64,000 nucleotides of DNA from Artocarpus heterophyllus (Eukaryota > Streptophyta > Magnoliopsida > Rosales > Moraceae). The position numbers and the translations under genes are program-made. The number at the start of each line of letters is the position of its first letter. Position 1 is the stretch's first letter. The DNA is taken from assembly GCA_025403435.1 (NCBI GenBank), contig CM046349.1, positions 25,605,854 to 25,669,853 on the forward strand, written 5' to 3'. Under the pieces are notes generated by a model. That model was not told the origin of the DNA. It was given only the letters and a program-made list of their open reading frames with translations, and made no database searches. Of this stretch, positions 37,601-48,026 are shown one piece after another.

Positions 37601-38940
37601 AAAATACAAGTTCAAAATCTAAAAAGAGAGAGAGAGAGGAAGAAATGAAGAACTCGCTGATGCCACCAAGCTCTTAGCCTTCAATCATTCTTGAATCTCC
37701 AAGAGAGCTCCCAAACCTTGGATTTCCCTTTTTGATATATTTGTCTTTTTAGGTCTCCAATAAAATCCTCCAAAATCTTCCAAGTTTCCTTTTATACACT
37801 GCTCAAATTAGCTCAAAATGACAACTCCACATGTCCAAGCACTGCTGCAGATGTATTTTCTGCTGCAGCGCCGTCAAAACGGCCTGAAGGAGAATCCTAG
37901 GGTTTACGCTTGACCGCTGCAACGGCTAAAGGTGGCGCTGCAACGGCTATTTTGGTTCAAGTAGGGGCGTTATAGTGCGTAAAAGTGGTGCTATAGCACC
38001 AGTCTGTTTTCGGTGAACCCGCTGCAACGGACTTGGTCCCGCTACAGCCTGTAACTTTTGTTGTCTCTCATTTTAGCACTACAGGGGTGTTTCTGGCGCT
38101 GCAGTGACCAAAGCAGCATTCCTTTTCCTCTTAAAAAAGTCCCTCTTTTCCTCTTTTAGCTCCCTCTTGTATTGGACCTACGTAAACAAAATAAAACACC
38201 AACAAAATGCTCAAAAATCAATAAAAGAACTATAGAGAGAAATTAATAGAACCAATTTATTAAATACCCCCAAACTTAAAATTTTGCTAGTTTTCGAGTA
38301 AAAACAAAACAAAAAAATATTAAAAAAATAAATAAAAGAAAGAAATAGACATTCTTCGAATATAAAACCAACATTCAACAAAGTGTGAGTTTTAGCGTCA
38401 AATTGACAAGCATGAATTTTATCTAAAAATCCACAAGTGACTTAAGTTCGAAGGGAATGCCAACCATTGTGAGCATCTAGATTTTCATCACTCAAGACTA
38501 GCATGTTTCCACTCAAGACTCTAATGCTTGTATGAATGTTGGCTCTAAGGTTTCATAAAGTCTTTTTAAACTAGTTTTAATGATAACAAATATAATTTTT
38601 GTATACGTACAAATTTGTATTTTTGAGCTAATGAAATTCTTAAGTGATGCAAAGCTTAAGTTTCAAGCAAAATTAAGTGATGAACATTCAAGAAGTTTAG
38701 AGCTATGGATGCAATAAGAAGTGGACTCACATGGTTATTAGTTTTTACTCCGAATATAAGTGAGTGATTTTTAATTGACATTATGGTAAAATAAAAGCTC
38801 AAATTCACACACACATATATGCATCCATAAATGTTTTTAATCTTTACTTAAATGTATTCAAAGTATTCAAAATGTTCTAGTGTGCGAAAAGGTTTTAAAA
38901 CTACATATAAGGTACTTAAACAAGATTTTACAAAAATAAG
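31626..38940. other. AT-rich repeat debris between the two BUD31 copies
   Basis: No gene is supported. The part 33,200-36,360 is extremely AT-rich and LTR-like in texture, but I could not find paired ends. GA/CT microsatellites lie at 36,368 and 37,625. A GCTGCAGCG/GCTGCAACGG-rich segment at 37,845-38,110 recurs internally. On the minus strand TTTTAAGTTTGGGGGTATT at 38,262-38,282 resembles the purine tract seen in Athila-type Gypsy elements, so 36,900-38,400 may be a Gypsy remnant. Confidence 0.35.
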
Positions 38941-38964
38941 ATTTGAGAACTTATTTTCTGGTAA

Positions 38965-39245
38965 TTTTGGGCATGACAAATCGGCCTACCGGCCATTTCT
39001 GGTCGGCCTGCCAATGGCCTAGGATTGGCTTGCCGAATGCCCTACATCGGCCTGCTGATCTAAGCATTTTTAAGCCCCGTTTTGCAGAGGTTCAAATGGC
39101 CTACCAAACTTCAAGTTTGGCATGTCAATGGCTGAAGTTTCGGCCTGCCGAACTGCCACATTGACTCGCCAATCAAATGACCGTTTGGAGTCCTGTTTCA
39201 AAGTTTTCAAACTTTGGCATGCTGAACCTATTTTCCCGCCATCCA
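38965..39245. repeat. Cluster of CGGCCTGCCGA-like motifs
   Basis: At least eight variants of TCGGCCTGCCRA (or its complement CGGCAGGCCGA) occur in 280 bp, for example TCGGCCTACCGGCC, TCGGCCTGCCAATGG, TCGGCCTGCTGA and TCGGCCTGCCGAAC. The same kind of cluster occurs in the leader of Copia C (50,525-50,712) and within family C LTRs. It ends just before BUD31 block 2. Confidence 0.75.
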
Positions 39246-39264
39246 AACTGTTTATTAGTAGCAT

Positions 39265-41776
39265 AGCAATAGAAGGTTATTAGTATCATAGCAATATAGT
39301 CACGATAATTGACGATCATCCTAGCATACATACGGTTATAGTTTCAAGAAGAAAACACCAATCAGTCTCCGTTGGCGCAGCCCCTACAACCGCAGTGCAC
39401 ACACTCTATAACCTTCTCCTCCCTCAGGTGTTTTGGCACTCGACAAACGCAGGTGGTCGCAAAGTTATGATCTCTAGGCCGCATGCATCTTAAGCAGCAA
39501 AGGCGTTCATATCCAGGCTGCATCAAAAACCATGAGAAAACCATGGAGTGAAGATTTTTCAACAGAAGAGAGGATTTTTGAGAAAATTGCATATGTGAGT
39601 GGAAAGAAGAACAAGTTTTGGAAGCAAAAAGGAAAGGAAAGCTGATTAATGTCAATTTTGAATAAGTTTTTATAGCAATGTCTTCATAACTCTCTCAAAA
39701 GTTCCTAAAAGCATGTTATGAAGTTGATGAATTCTGTTTAATGGTGTAATGCAAGGTAAACAAAAACACAAATTCAAACTCGAGAGCTATTCTCTACATC
39801 AAACTTATCATGAAGCCTCTTTATACTTGTGGACACTTCTCCTTAAACGCACTATGTTAATTTCTAGGGTCAAACACAAAGACAAAGAAGGCTCAACCGC
39901 GACATAGTTTACCAAATAACGCTATATTTTGTGCTAATCCAAAAGATAAAAAGTAACCCAACTCTACACATAGTTATTGTGTCAGCATGTCCTTGTCAAA
40001 ACATGCCTAACTGCTTATGCTCCACTATCCGTGTGTGTGTTTTTGAAAATTGTACTCCCCGAGTTCGTATTTGTTTTAGATGCATAGATCATTTAAACCT
40101 GAGAAAGAAGCTACAAAAAATCCAACTTTTTTGGGGATGAATAATGCAACCTAATTTCAGTTGTTAGATAATGAGAAGAAATGATCTGCATCATTGAAAT
40201 TTTTTCAGCTTTTGGTAGGTGGCACCCGACAAATTATTTTTTCCAATTATCGAGATCGTTTATTTCCACCATCTAGTAGCCAAAATTTGAGCTACATGCT
40301 ACGGGCAGCCCAAGGACTAATTGTTGCAATGTACCATGGTTTTATGTTAACTTAAAGACTAGATGTAAAACATAAAAAATTAATGCTTTAAGCAGGGCTA
40401 AACAGTTTCAAGTTCTACATTACTACTACTGCAAAAATGGCTGAATAAGGCTTTGAACAAACCTTCTTCCACTTTGCAATCAGGTTGCTGTCCGCATAAC
40501 CTTGGTCCAAACAGAACTCATACAATTCCTTGGATATTTCCTTTCGCCGATGGTAAAGTTCAAAAATATATCGGCTCTTCTGATGTGCTATTTTAAATAT
40601 AGGCCACAAAGTTTCACACTTTCTCTTACCATCATGAGGATGGTTATCAGCTGCCCAAGAAATTAAAATCACAAAAAATGTCACCTCCATTTTCGTATTA
40701 AAATTATAGTTCTATCAAAGACCAAAAACTAGAGAAATAAGTATACTCAGCAATAAAGTGTGAACAGCATGGGAATCCCAAACCTTCTCTCATCTTTGCT
40801 TGTAGTTCATGAAGAGTAGGCTCAATCAATTCCCAGCCCTCTGGGTATTTCACACGATTTGTCTTCACTTTTGGCATTCTTCTATCCGCAAAGACACTGT
40901 CCACAAAAGAACAAATTTAGTAAAAAAAAATTATAAAATTCCTAAAATCACAATCATAAGTACTTAAACGCCTCTATATTCAATTAAAAAAAAAAAGTTC
41001 CTCTTTTTGAGTTCTTTTATATTTCACAAACGAACCAAAAAATAAAATTTAAGTTAACCAAAGAACAAGAATTAACGGATATGCATTGCCCAAAATAGGG
41101 ATTTTTTTTTTTACTGTTATTTTCATCACCAACAATTGGGAAAATTCATCATACACAATCAATCAAACACATAGCGTACATCACGTAATGAGTAAAGAAC
41201 CTAATTTTCTTCCTATATCATCGCGCGTCGAATCAAACAAGAAAAAAAGGAGATTAATGAGGAAAAAGTAACAAAGGAACGAGCTTCTTCAACTTCTAAA
41301 CCCTAAATGAGGTCGCTTTTGAAGAACACCGTTTCAGAAACAGCAATATGTATGAATCATACACGTATGTATATACGAACGAAAATAAGGAGAGCGAAAA
41401 AAGGCTTACAGATTTTCCGGCGAAAAGAGGATGACAGAGTTCACGCACGAATCTGCTTCCGCTACACGAAAATTCTGAGAAAAGCAAACTGACGAAGAGG
41501 AGAGAAGTAGAAAAAGAGAGCACAATTTTGAGGTCGGCAAAATCCTAGGACGACGTCGTTTTTTGTCTCTTGAGAATAGAGTGTTTCTCTCTTCCCTCTT
41601 CTTTTTGTCGCCAACATCCAATTCGCAGTTTGCAAGTTCTGCTGTCGTTTAACTCAAAAAACGTCATGACATGGTAAATAACTTCCTCTTGTTATAAAAA
41701 CAAGTAGATATGAAAATGGAAAGATACAAAATTTTAAGAAAGAAATGAGAGAGAGAGTGATTTATAGTTTTGATGA
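39265..41776. repeat. Segmental duplication, copy 2 (contains BUD31-2)
   Basis: Co-linear with 28,690-31,165. Similarity stops at TATAGTTTTGATGA (~41,776), where retrotransposon D sequence begins. Confidence 0.9.
39362..40877 (-). CDS. BUD31: BUD31 / G10 family pre-mRNA splicing factor, copy 2
   Basis: Exons 40784-40877, 40463-40650 and 39362-39517 have the same lengths (94, 188, 156 bp) and borders as copy 1 and give another full 145-residue protein. All cysteines of the zinc-binding tail remain ([23 protein letters not shown]). Differences from copy 1 include EPTLHEL for [15 protein letters not shown] for [15 protein letters not shown] for FDLYHRR, GYADSN for GYADRN, CMRPRD for CMQPRD and CANGD for CASGD. 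Several fall at positions I expect to be almost invariant in this family, so relaxed constraint is possible. The 5' UTR exon is near 41,410-41,620, and retrotransposon D begins only ~150 bp beyond it. Confidence 0.88.
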
Positions 41777-42117
41777 TACTTGTTCCCAAATGGAGGCAAA
41801 TGCATTCCTACTTATAATAAAAATTTTGGTACTATACAATATTATTTATATAGTGCAGACATTATTATATTTTGACTTGGTTGTTTAAAGAGGGTGATGA
41901 TGGACAACCATAGATTTAGGTCTATTCACCGATCTTGATTTTTATTTACAACACTTCCTCTTAGATGTCCACCATTTATAATACATCATTAAAAACCTTG
42001 GCTAAGAAAAACCCAATGACATAAAAACCATAGTGAAAAAAAAAGTGTACATCATTCTTGTATATGTGCTTCATGCTGCCTTGTTAAAAACCTTACTAGG
42101 AAACCCTATGAGATAAA

Positions 42118-44626
42118 TGTTGGAATTAATCCAATATATGGGCTAATATATTAAATAAATGTGTATTAAAGGCTATCAGATAAGATTAGCCTAATTAAAG
42201 TGATCAAATTAGGTTTTGGGCTTTTAATACATCATCTTTTAAGTATGAGCCTCCTATGTGTAGAGACCAAAATATAATTGCTGATTTTATGATGGGCTAA
42301 ATTGATAATTAAAGATAACTATTATGGTTAGTAGTTATATAAAGGCATTGTGGTCTCCAAGTCAATACATACGTTATTTTTCTATGACCTATCTATAAAG
42401 AGATTGTAAAGGCATCCTTTAAAGGAGGAATTGTTGGAAAAATAGTGCGCAGCGGAATTTTAAAAATTTTATATCAGAGTATTTTCCAAAAGACAAGTTT
42501 GACATGCTATATGAATAAATTAACCAGATCTTACTAACCTTTGTGTGCTAAAAAGTTCCTGCAATCAGTGAAGAGAAGTAACGTTCCAGAAGAGCCTCAA
42601 CCAACTGGTCTTCTTTGTTATTTTCTATCCACGATCAGAGTGAGAGTGGGCTCACATGTACAACTCTTCCTCTAGGTAACTCTCCTTCCAACTAATTGAG
42701 AGAACCCAAAGTAAGTGTTTGTGATTTGTAAACAAGAGCTCTCAGGGAGTTTCCAGATTCTCACCAGTAAAGTATCACTCTTAATCTCTCAATTGATCTG
42801 AATAACTTATGTGACTTACTCCCTATTTATAGAGGTTGGGTCTAGGGTCAGTCCTTATGAGATTAGGTCTTAAAAATTTGAATCAGAATCAAATTCGGAT
42901 GAATATCTAATAAGATCCGCGTAAAAACGTGTGATCTTATCCTTTGCTCATCAGCAAGCCGATCAGAATGATCGGCAGGTCGAACAGGCCCTATCGACAA
43001 GTCAAACTTAAGGATCGACATGCCGAACTACCGATTAAAATCTCAACGAATCTTTTATTTTTCACCCAAGATTCTATAGGATAAAGTCTCAGTTTTAATT
43101 CAAATAACCCAATAAAAAAGTTACTTGATTAAAACAACTTTATCTAGATAATCTTTATGAAAATAAATGAATTCCTAATAATTCTACAAGTTTATCTTGA
43201 TGTAATTTATCCAAAAATTAAATCAACCGATAAATAGACAAGAATTATTCGGTCCCAATAATTCAACAAGTTTATCTTGAATTAATTTTATCACAAAATT
43301 AATTCAACCGATAAACAGACATGAATTATTTGATTCTTCTGAATTTCAACCAATCTAATAAATCTGACATAAGTCACCAATTGGTGGAAAAGCACGCTGT
43401 ATCGTTACAGGATGTTGTGAACTAGCAAAGGGGACCAAATGGACCTATATAGTTCAAGCTCTTGATAATTACGAAACCCAATATCTCAGATATACATTTC
43501 ATAATTATCAACTCCAACGCTACTCCACTAAAAGCTTGGAGCTACACTCTCGAACTACATAGAATTACGAAGCCCGTATAGCTAAGTTTCCATGACATAT
43601 CATAGTGTATCGTATCCCCATATGATTATCCATAATCGGCTTAAGGACAAGTTCTGTCTTACCTTTCTAATTATTTTTATCTTACATTCCATTATCTCAC
43701 CAACGAAAAACTTACCATCCAAAGATAGTATACCATTCGGTTACACCTATGTATCCAAATGTTTGAGCGCTCTAATTTTTCAATTACAGGATAACGCATA
43801 TAAGAGAATATCACTACTCCTAAAGAGGAGCTATGGATTCCATATCTATGAATAAAAGGTCTATGCTATCAAGAGTCATGCCTCCAATGTACCGGCATGC
43901 ATACCACTATTAAGATGTGGGTGTTACCTTTTGGTATATCAAAAGACACAGTCAAGACAACGTGTCCACTATTCATCTCAAGATTAAGATATAATACAAA
44001 TGATTGTCTAAAGTGAATCGATTTGCCGAGAAAGAATTATTAATCTAAATCAATTCACTTTATGTCCCGATCCAACACATCGTCACTTATGACAACGTGT
44101 CAATATTTCTATTCACGGAGTCTACCTCCGATGGTAAAGACAAACCATCTCCCAATAGGGATATAGACAACATAACAATCTTTACATGAATAAAGCGCCC
44201 AACTTTATTCCCTCGATTGCAGGTCTTATGATTTAGACCATCACCTTAAGAATCGTGTCTCCCGCATAATTTGTCCATCATATGCCCAATTCTTAAGGTT
44301 TAGACTGATAGTCTCAGACTATTGTTTGCTTAACATACATTCAACCAATATGAACGTAAAGAGGACAAGATTTAGTATATAATCAATAAATATATTCTTT
44401 ATTAATAAAAATTTCTTCAAAAATTTATTACATTTTTTCTCTCCTATGGCATACATGTCTAACAGGAATTACGTTTCAAACTTGGAAGATCCTCAACCTA
44501 CAGACTCAGGAATCACATTCTATCTATAGATTCAAGTTAGCTTCCATATCTCATTAATTTTATCGATGATTTGACAATAATGATTCTAGTATGATGATAG
44601 TTTTCATCATAAAATTATGTTCTAAT
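42118..44626 (+). repeat. 5' LTR of Copia A, interrupted by a solo LTR
   Basis: Positions 42,118-42,431 and 44,465-44,626 align with the 3' LTR at 61,342-61,809. Removing the inserted 2,033 bp and one 5-bp duplication leaves 471 bp, against 468 bp for the 3' LTR. The final CA is mutated to TA. A TATA-like GTTATATAAAGG is present in the U3 part (~42,334). Confidence 0.92.
42432..44464 (-). mobile_element. Solo LTR of Copia family C
   Basis: A complete 2,033-bp LTR in minus orientation: TGTTGGAAAAATAG at the left, CATGTCTAACA at the right. It is flanked by the exact duplication GGAAT (42,427-42,431 and 44,465-44,469). There is no internal region, so it arose by recombination between the two LTRs of a family C insertion. 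The antisense 87-codon frame lies at 43,592-43,855. On its sense strand the TATA-like CTCTATAAATAGG is near 42,825. Confidence 0.93.
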
Positions 44627-44627
44627 A

Positions 44628-44642
44628 AATTGTATCTAGAGC
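44628..44642 (+). other. Primer binding site of Copia A (degenerate)
   Basis: ATTGTATCTAGAGCC two bases after the LTR resembles the initiator-Met tRNA complement TGGTATCAGAGCC, with a small deletion and an insertion. Confidence 0.6.
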
Positions 44643-44779
44643 CTTTTCATGGTAAATCATTAAAAATTAATAATTTTTTAGATGTGATTTTCGTAAAAAA
44701 ATTGTCAAATTTAACGATCTATAGTTTTTTAAAATTGTTAAATTTGAAGACAATTGTTTTTTGATGTAATATTTTATGG

Positions 44780-45811
44780 AATTCATTGTTCGATATATAT
44801 ATATATATATGTTTTTCGTTGTTTACAATTCTTTTCAAGAAACTTTTTTGTTCTTTTGAGGTTATGTGCGACATATGCTGCGAAAAGAGAGAGAAAAAAG
44901 GAATTCGTTATATATATATATATATATATGTATATCAAGTTGAATACAGTTTAAAGATTCAGTTTTCTAGAAAGTTTTTTTCTTTTGATTGTACAGCACA
45001 AGGTTTGTGGTAGGCAGCTTTTATAGATATATATATATATTTCGTAATCGTAGAATACGCTGCACTCTACCAAGAAAGAGAAAAAAAAAAGGGTGGCCTA
45101 TGCAGTGCTTTTGGGCTTCGGCCTAAAACTACACAAGTAATACGCAGGCTCAATTGGGCCCGTGACAGGCAAAGATGAAGAGCTACGAGCTGAACCCACA
45201 GTGATTAAAAAAAAAATTGAGAAGGCATGATGCGGGCTTGCGCCCCTGTTACAAAATAAAACAGCGGGGGGGGGGGGGGGGCTGGTTTTAGGACCCAACC
45301 CAGTCAAAATTAACCAGTCAATAGTTAACTTTTATGGTTGACTTTGATTGGTTGAATTTGACTAAGTTGACTTTTGATCAAATTTATTTATTTATTTTAA
45401 TTTTGGTTCTTTTTTGTGTAATTTTTAAATTCAAATATTTTTATTTTATATATATTTTGAGATGAATTAATTAAAGCAACATGTTACTTCTCTTATGTAA
45501 ATTAATTTTTTTTAGAATATAAACGGTTGTGTTCTTATAACTTATGTGAATATTGACCGGCTCAAATAAAGGCTAATATTTGACGGAATTACATATACAC
45601 CTATAATAATAAACACGTGATGATTATTTGATTTTTTACATGTGAATAATAAATCGGCTCAAAGAAAGATTTGTTATTCGATAAGTTCTTATTGTTAGTG
45701 TTTAATTACTACACCAAGATATCACTTACAAGTTAATATTTCTGTCTAAAGACTAAATATTAATCGGCTCAAAGAAAGATTTGTTATTCGACAAGTTCTT
45801 GTTGTTATTTT
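44780..45811 (+). repeat. Repeat-rich leader of Copia A
   Basis: Three (AT)n tracts at ~44,795, 44,911 and 45,028 are spaced ~116 bp apart, and the sequence after the first two is similar (GAAACTTTTTTGTTCTTTTG, GAAAGTTTTTTTCTTTTG). A run of 16 G lies at 45,266-45,281. Further on, CGGCTCAAA[GT]AAAG blocks at ~45,557, 45,654 and 45,764 form a second, ~100-110 bp repeat, the last two nearly identical. No gene. A second ancient element inside this leader is possible. Confidence 0.6.
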
Positions 45812-45833
45812 GGACCGTATGTGAGCTTGTTTT

Positions 45834-46858
45834 TTGTTTTTTATATTGTTCTTTTATTCAGCTACTAGTTCTGCTTCAAATATTACTACCAACATCAATT
45901 CAATTCCTATACTAAATGGTAGCAACTTCAAATCATGGCAAGAGAACCTCCTTATAGATCTCAGAGTCATGGATCTCGACCTTGCGTTAAGGGTTCCTTC
46001 TCTTACACCTCTTACAGATAAAAGTTCCTCTTATGAAAAGAGGGGCATGGAAAAATGGGAGAAGTTAAATCACATGTGTATGATGATCATGAAAAAGGCC
46101 ATTCCATATGCAGTTAGGGGCACTACATCGGAAATGATAAAGACAACCAAAAAGTTCCTTGAGGACATTGAGAAGAGATATGCCAAAAATGAAAAGGCTA
46201 AAATAAGTACACTTTTGGCAAGCCTCATCTCAATGAGATATAAAGTTAAAAGGAATATCAGGGAATACATCATGGAGATGTCTCATCATGCTTCAAAACT
46301 GAAAACACTTAAGCTTGACCTCTCTAAGGACTTGTTAGTGCATTTGGTTCTTATATCTCATTCCACACAATTCCATTTGTTCAAGGTGAGCTACAACAGC
46401 CAAAAATAGACTTGGTCGCTTAATGAGATCATCTCACATTGTGTGCAAGAAGAGGAAAAGTTAAAGCAGAAAAGGACAGAGAGTGTTCATTTGGTTAATA
46501 CTTCCAAAGACAAAGGGAAGAAAAGAAAGAAGGATAAGGAAGCTCCAGCTAGGGCACCTCAAAGGAAACAACAATAGAGACTAGATGATCCAAAAAGTAT
46601 GGGTTTTTCTTTTGTAGAGTTGAAGGGCATAAGAAGAAGCATTGCATCAACTTCTACAACAATAGAGACTAGATGATCCAAAAAGTATGGGTTTTTCTTT
46701 TGTAGAGTTGAAGGGCATAAGAAGAAGCATTGCATCAACTTCTACGCTTGGCATGCTAAGCAAGATATACTTTTTAATTTGGTTTGTTTTGAGGTTAATT
46801 TAACTTTGGTATGTAAACATACTTGGTGGATAGATTCTAGTGCAACCACTAACATTAC
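45834..46858 (+). pseudogene. Copia A gag and start of protease (first half)
   Basis: The frame from about 45,860 encodes a gag of the UBN2 / Retrotran_gag_2 type (LNGSNFKSWQENLLIDLRVM, ISTLLASLISMRYKVKRNIR). It is stopped near 46,408 but continues in frame with a basic linker (KDKGKKRKKDKE) and a degraded zinc knuckle (FFCRVEGHKKKHC). It then reaches the protease start WWIDSSATTNIT, where element B interrupts it. An 88-bp perfect tandem duplication across the zinc knuckle adds a frameshift. The remaining pol is at 59,636. Confidence 0.88.
46568..46743 (+). repeat. Perfect 88-bp tandem duplication in Copia A gag
   Basis: Positions 46,568-46,655 and 46,656-46,743 are identical as read. The unit covers the zinc-knuckle codons; 88 is not a multiple of 3, so the frame is lost. 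Complete identity suggests a recent event. Confidence 0.9.
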
Positions 46859-46860
46859 TG

Positions 46861-47060
46861 TTGTGGGGGGGGGAGGGAATCTTCAAGATGAGAAAACTGT
46901 CTGAAGTCTATACCCTCTTTAAACTAATCACCCAACTAAGTGGCCAAAAGACTTATCCAAGAAGGGCCAAGATCTGTCTGACCAGGATCAGTTCAACTAG
47001 GACCTATCCAACTAGGACCCGTCTAACAAGGACCCGTTACTAGGACCAAGATCCTTCCAA
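46861..47060 (+). repeat. Truncated extra copy of element B LTR start
   Basis: TGTGGGGGG...AATCTTCAAGATGAGAAAAC and GTGGCC[AG]A[GA]AAGACTTA match the first ~190 bp of the B LTR at 47,100 and 58,682, then end. It follows A protease codons ending ACTGT. After it, A-like sequence (TGGATAGATTTTGGTG) appears a second time before the complete B LTR. Confidence 0.85.
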
Positions 47061-47099
47061 GCAATGGATAGATTTTGGTGTAACTGCTCACATTAGTGT

Positions 47100-48006
47100 T
47101 GTTGGGGGGAAATCTTCAAGATGAGAAAACCGTCTAAAGTTTATATCCTTTTTAAACCAAGCACCTAACCAGGTGGCCGAGAAGAATTATCCAAGAAGGA
47201 CCAAGATCCGTCTGACCAGGATTAGTCCAACCAGGACCCGTCTGACTAGGACCCATCCGACCAAGACCAAGATCCATCTGAGAAGGACCCGTCGGACTAG
47301 GATCTATCCGAGTAAGATTTGTCTGACTAGGACCCGTCCAACTAGGACCCATCCAACTAGGACCAGGATTTGTCTTGCCAAAATTTGTTCGGCCAAGATC
47401 CATCCATCCAAGATCTATCCGATCAGGATTCGTCTGACCAGGATCTGCTCAACTAGGACACGTTCGACCAAGACCAAGACCTGTTCGATCAGGATTTGTC
47501 CGAGTAGGGTCTGTCCGACCAGGATTAGTTTGACTAGGTCAAACTGACTTGGCCAAAGTAATCATAAAGGACAACCCTGACTTGCAAGATGTTTGGATCC
47601 CAACCAAATCACACAACAGTGGATCGTACCCAAATACCACCATGTGTCCGTTGGGCAATCCTCTTTCTTCAGAGATCGTGACACCTATCGCTGGACACCT
47701 AGATCATGGGCCAAACTTGGTCCATACTCAGATCCAAGCTAAACTTTATAAATAGGAGTATCAACTCCCCCAAAAAGGTACGAGCATTCCTCTCTTTCCT
47801 ACTCTGCCTCTCCCTTTGCTCTTCTTGGTCAGAACACTAACTTAAGCGTTAGAGTGCCCTTGGTAGGCACCAAACTGATGTCCCCTTAATCTAAGGCCTT
47901 CCTTCCTCTTGTAGATCCGACCAGACTAGGCAGAGTTGAGAAAAATAAGGAACCCGACCACCCTACGCCCCCGCATGCGGTGTTGTACCGACCTCAGGCA
48001 TCAATA
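47100..48006 (+). repeat. 5' LTR of element B
   Basis: Starts TGTTGGGGGG and ends CATCAATA (CA changed to TA). It aligns with 58,682-59,630. The body (47,190-47,545) is a degenerate ~15-bp minisatellite of the form AGGAYCYRTCCRACY. A TATA-like TTTATAAATAGGAG lies near 47,746, and a conserved tail (CTTGGTAGGCACCAAACTG) follows. Confidence 0.9.
47190..47545. repeat. 15-bp minisatellite within the B 5' LTR
   Basis: Some 20 degenerate units such as AGGACCCGTCTGACT and AGGATCTATCCGAGT. The 5-codon period keeps a Thr/Arg-rich frame of 124 codons open (47,173-47,547), which I do not regard as a gene. The equivalent array in the 3' LTR is at 58,775-59,160. Confidence 0.85.
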
Positions 48007-48026
48007 TTTAGCCTTAGAAGGAGGGC

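Noticed and set aside
47173..47547. 124-codon Thr/Arg-rich frame, and the 157-codon equivalent at 58,756-59,229
   Set aside because: They are by-products of the 15-bp minisatellite in the LTR of element B; the 5-codon period keeps the frame open. No start context and no domain.
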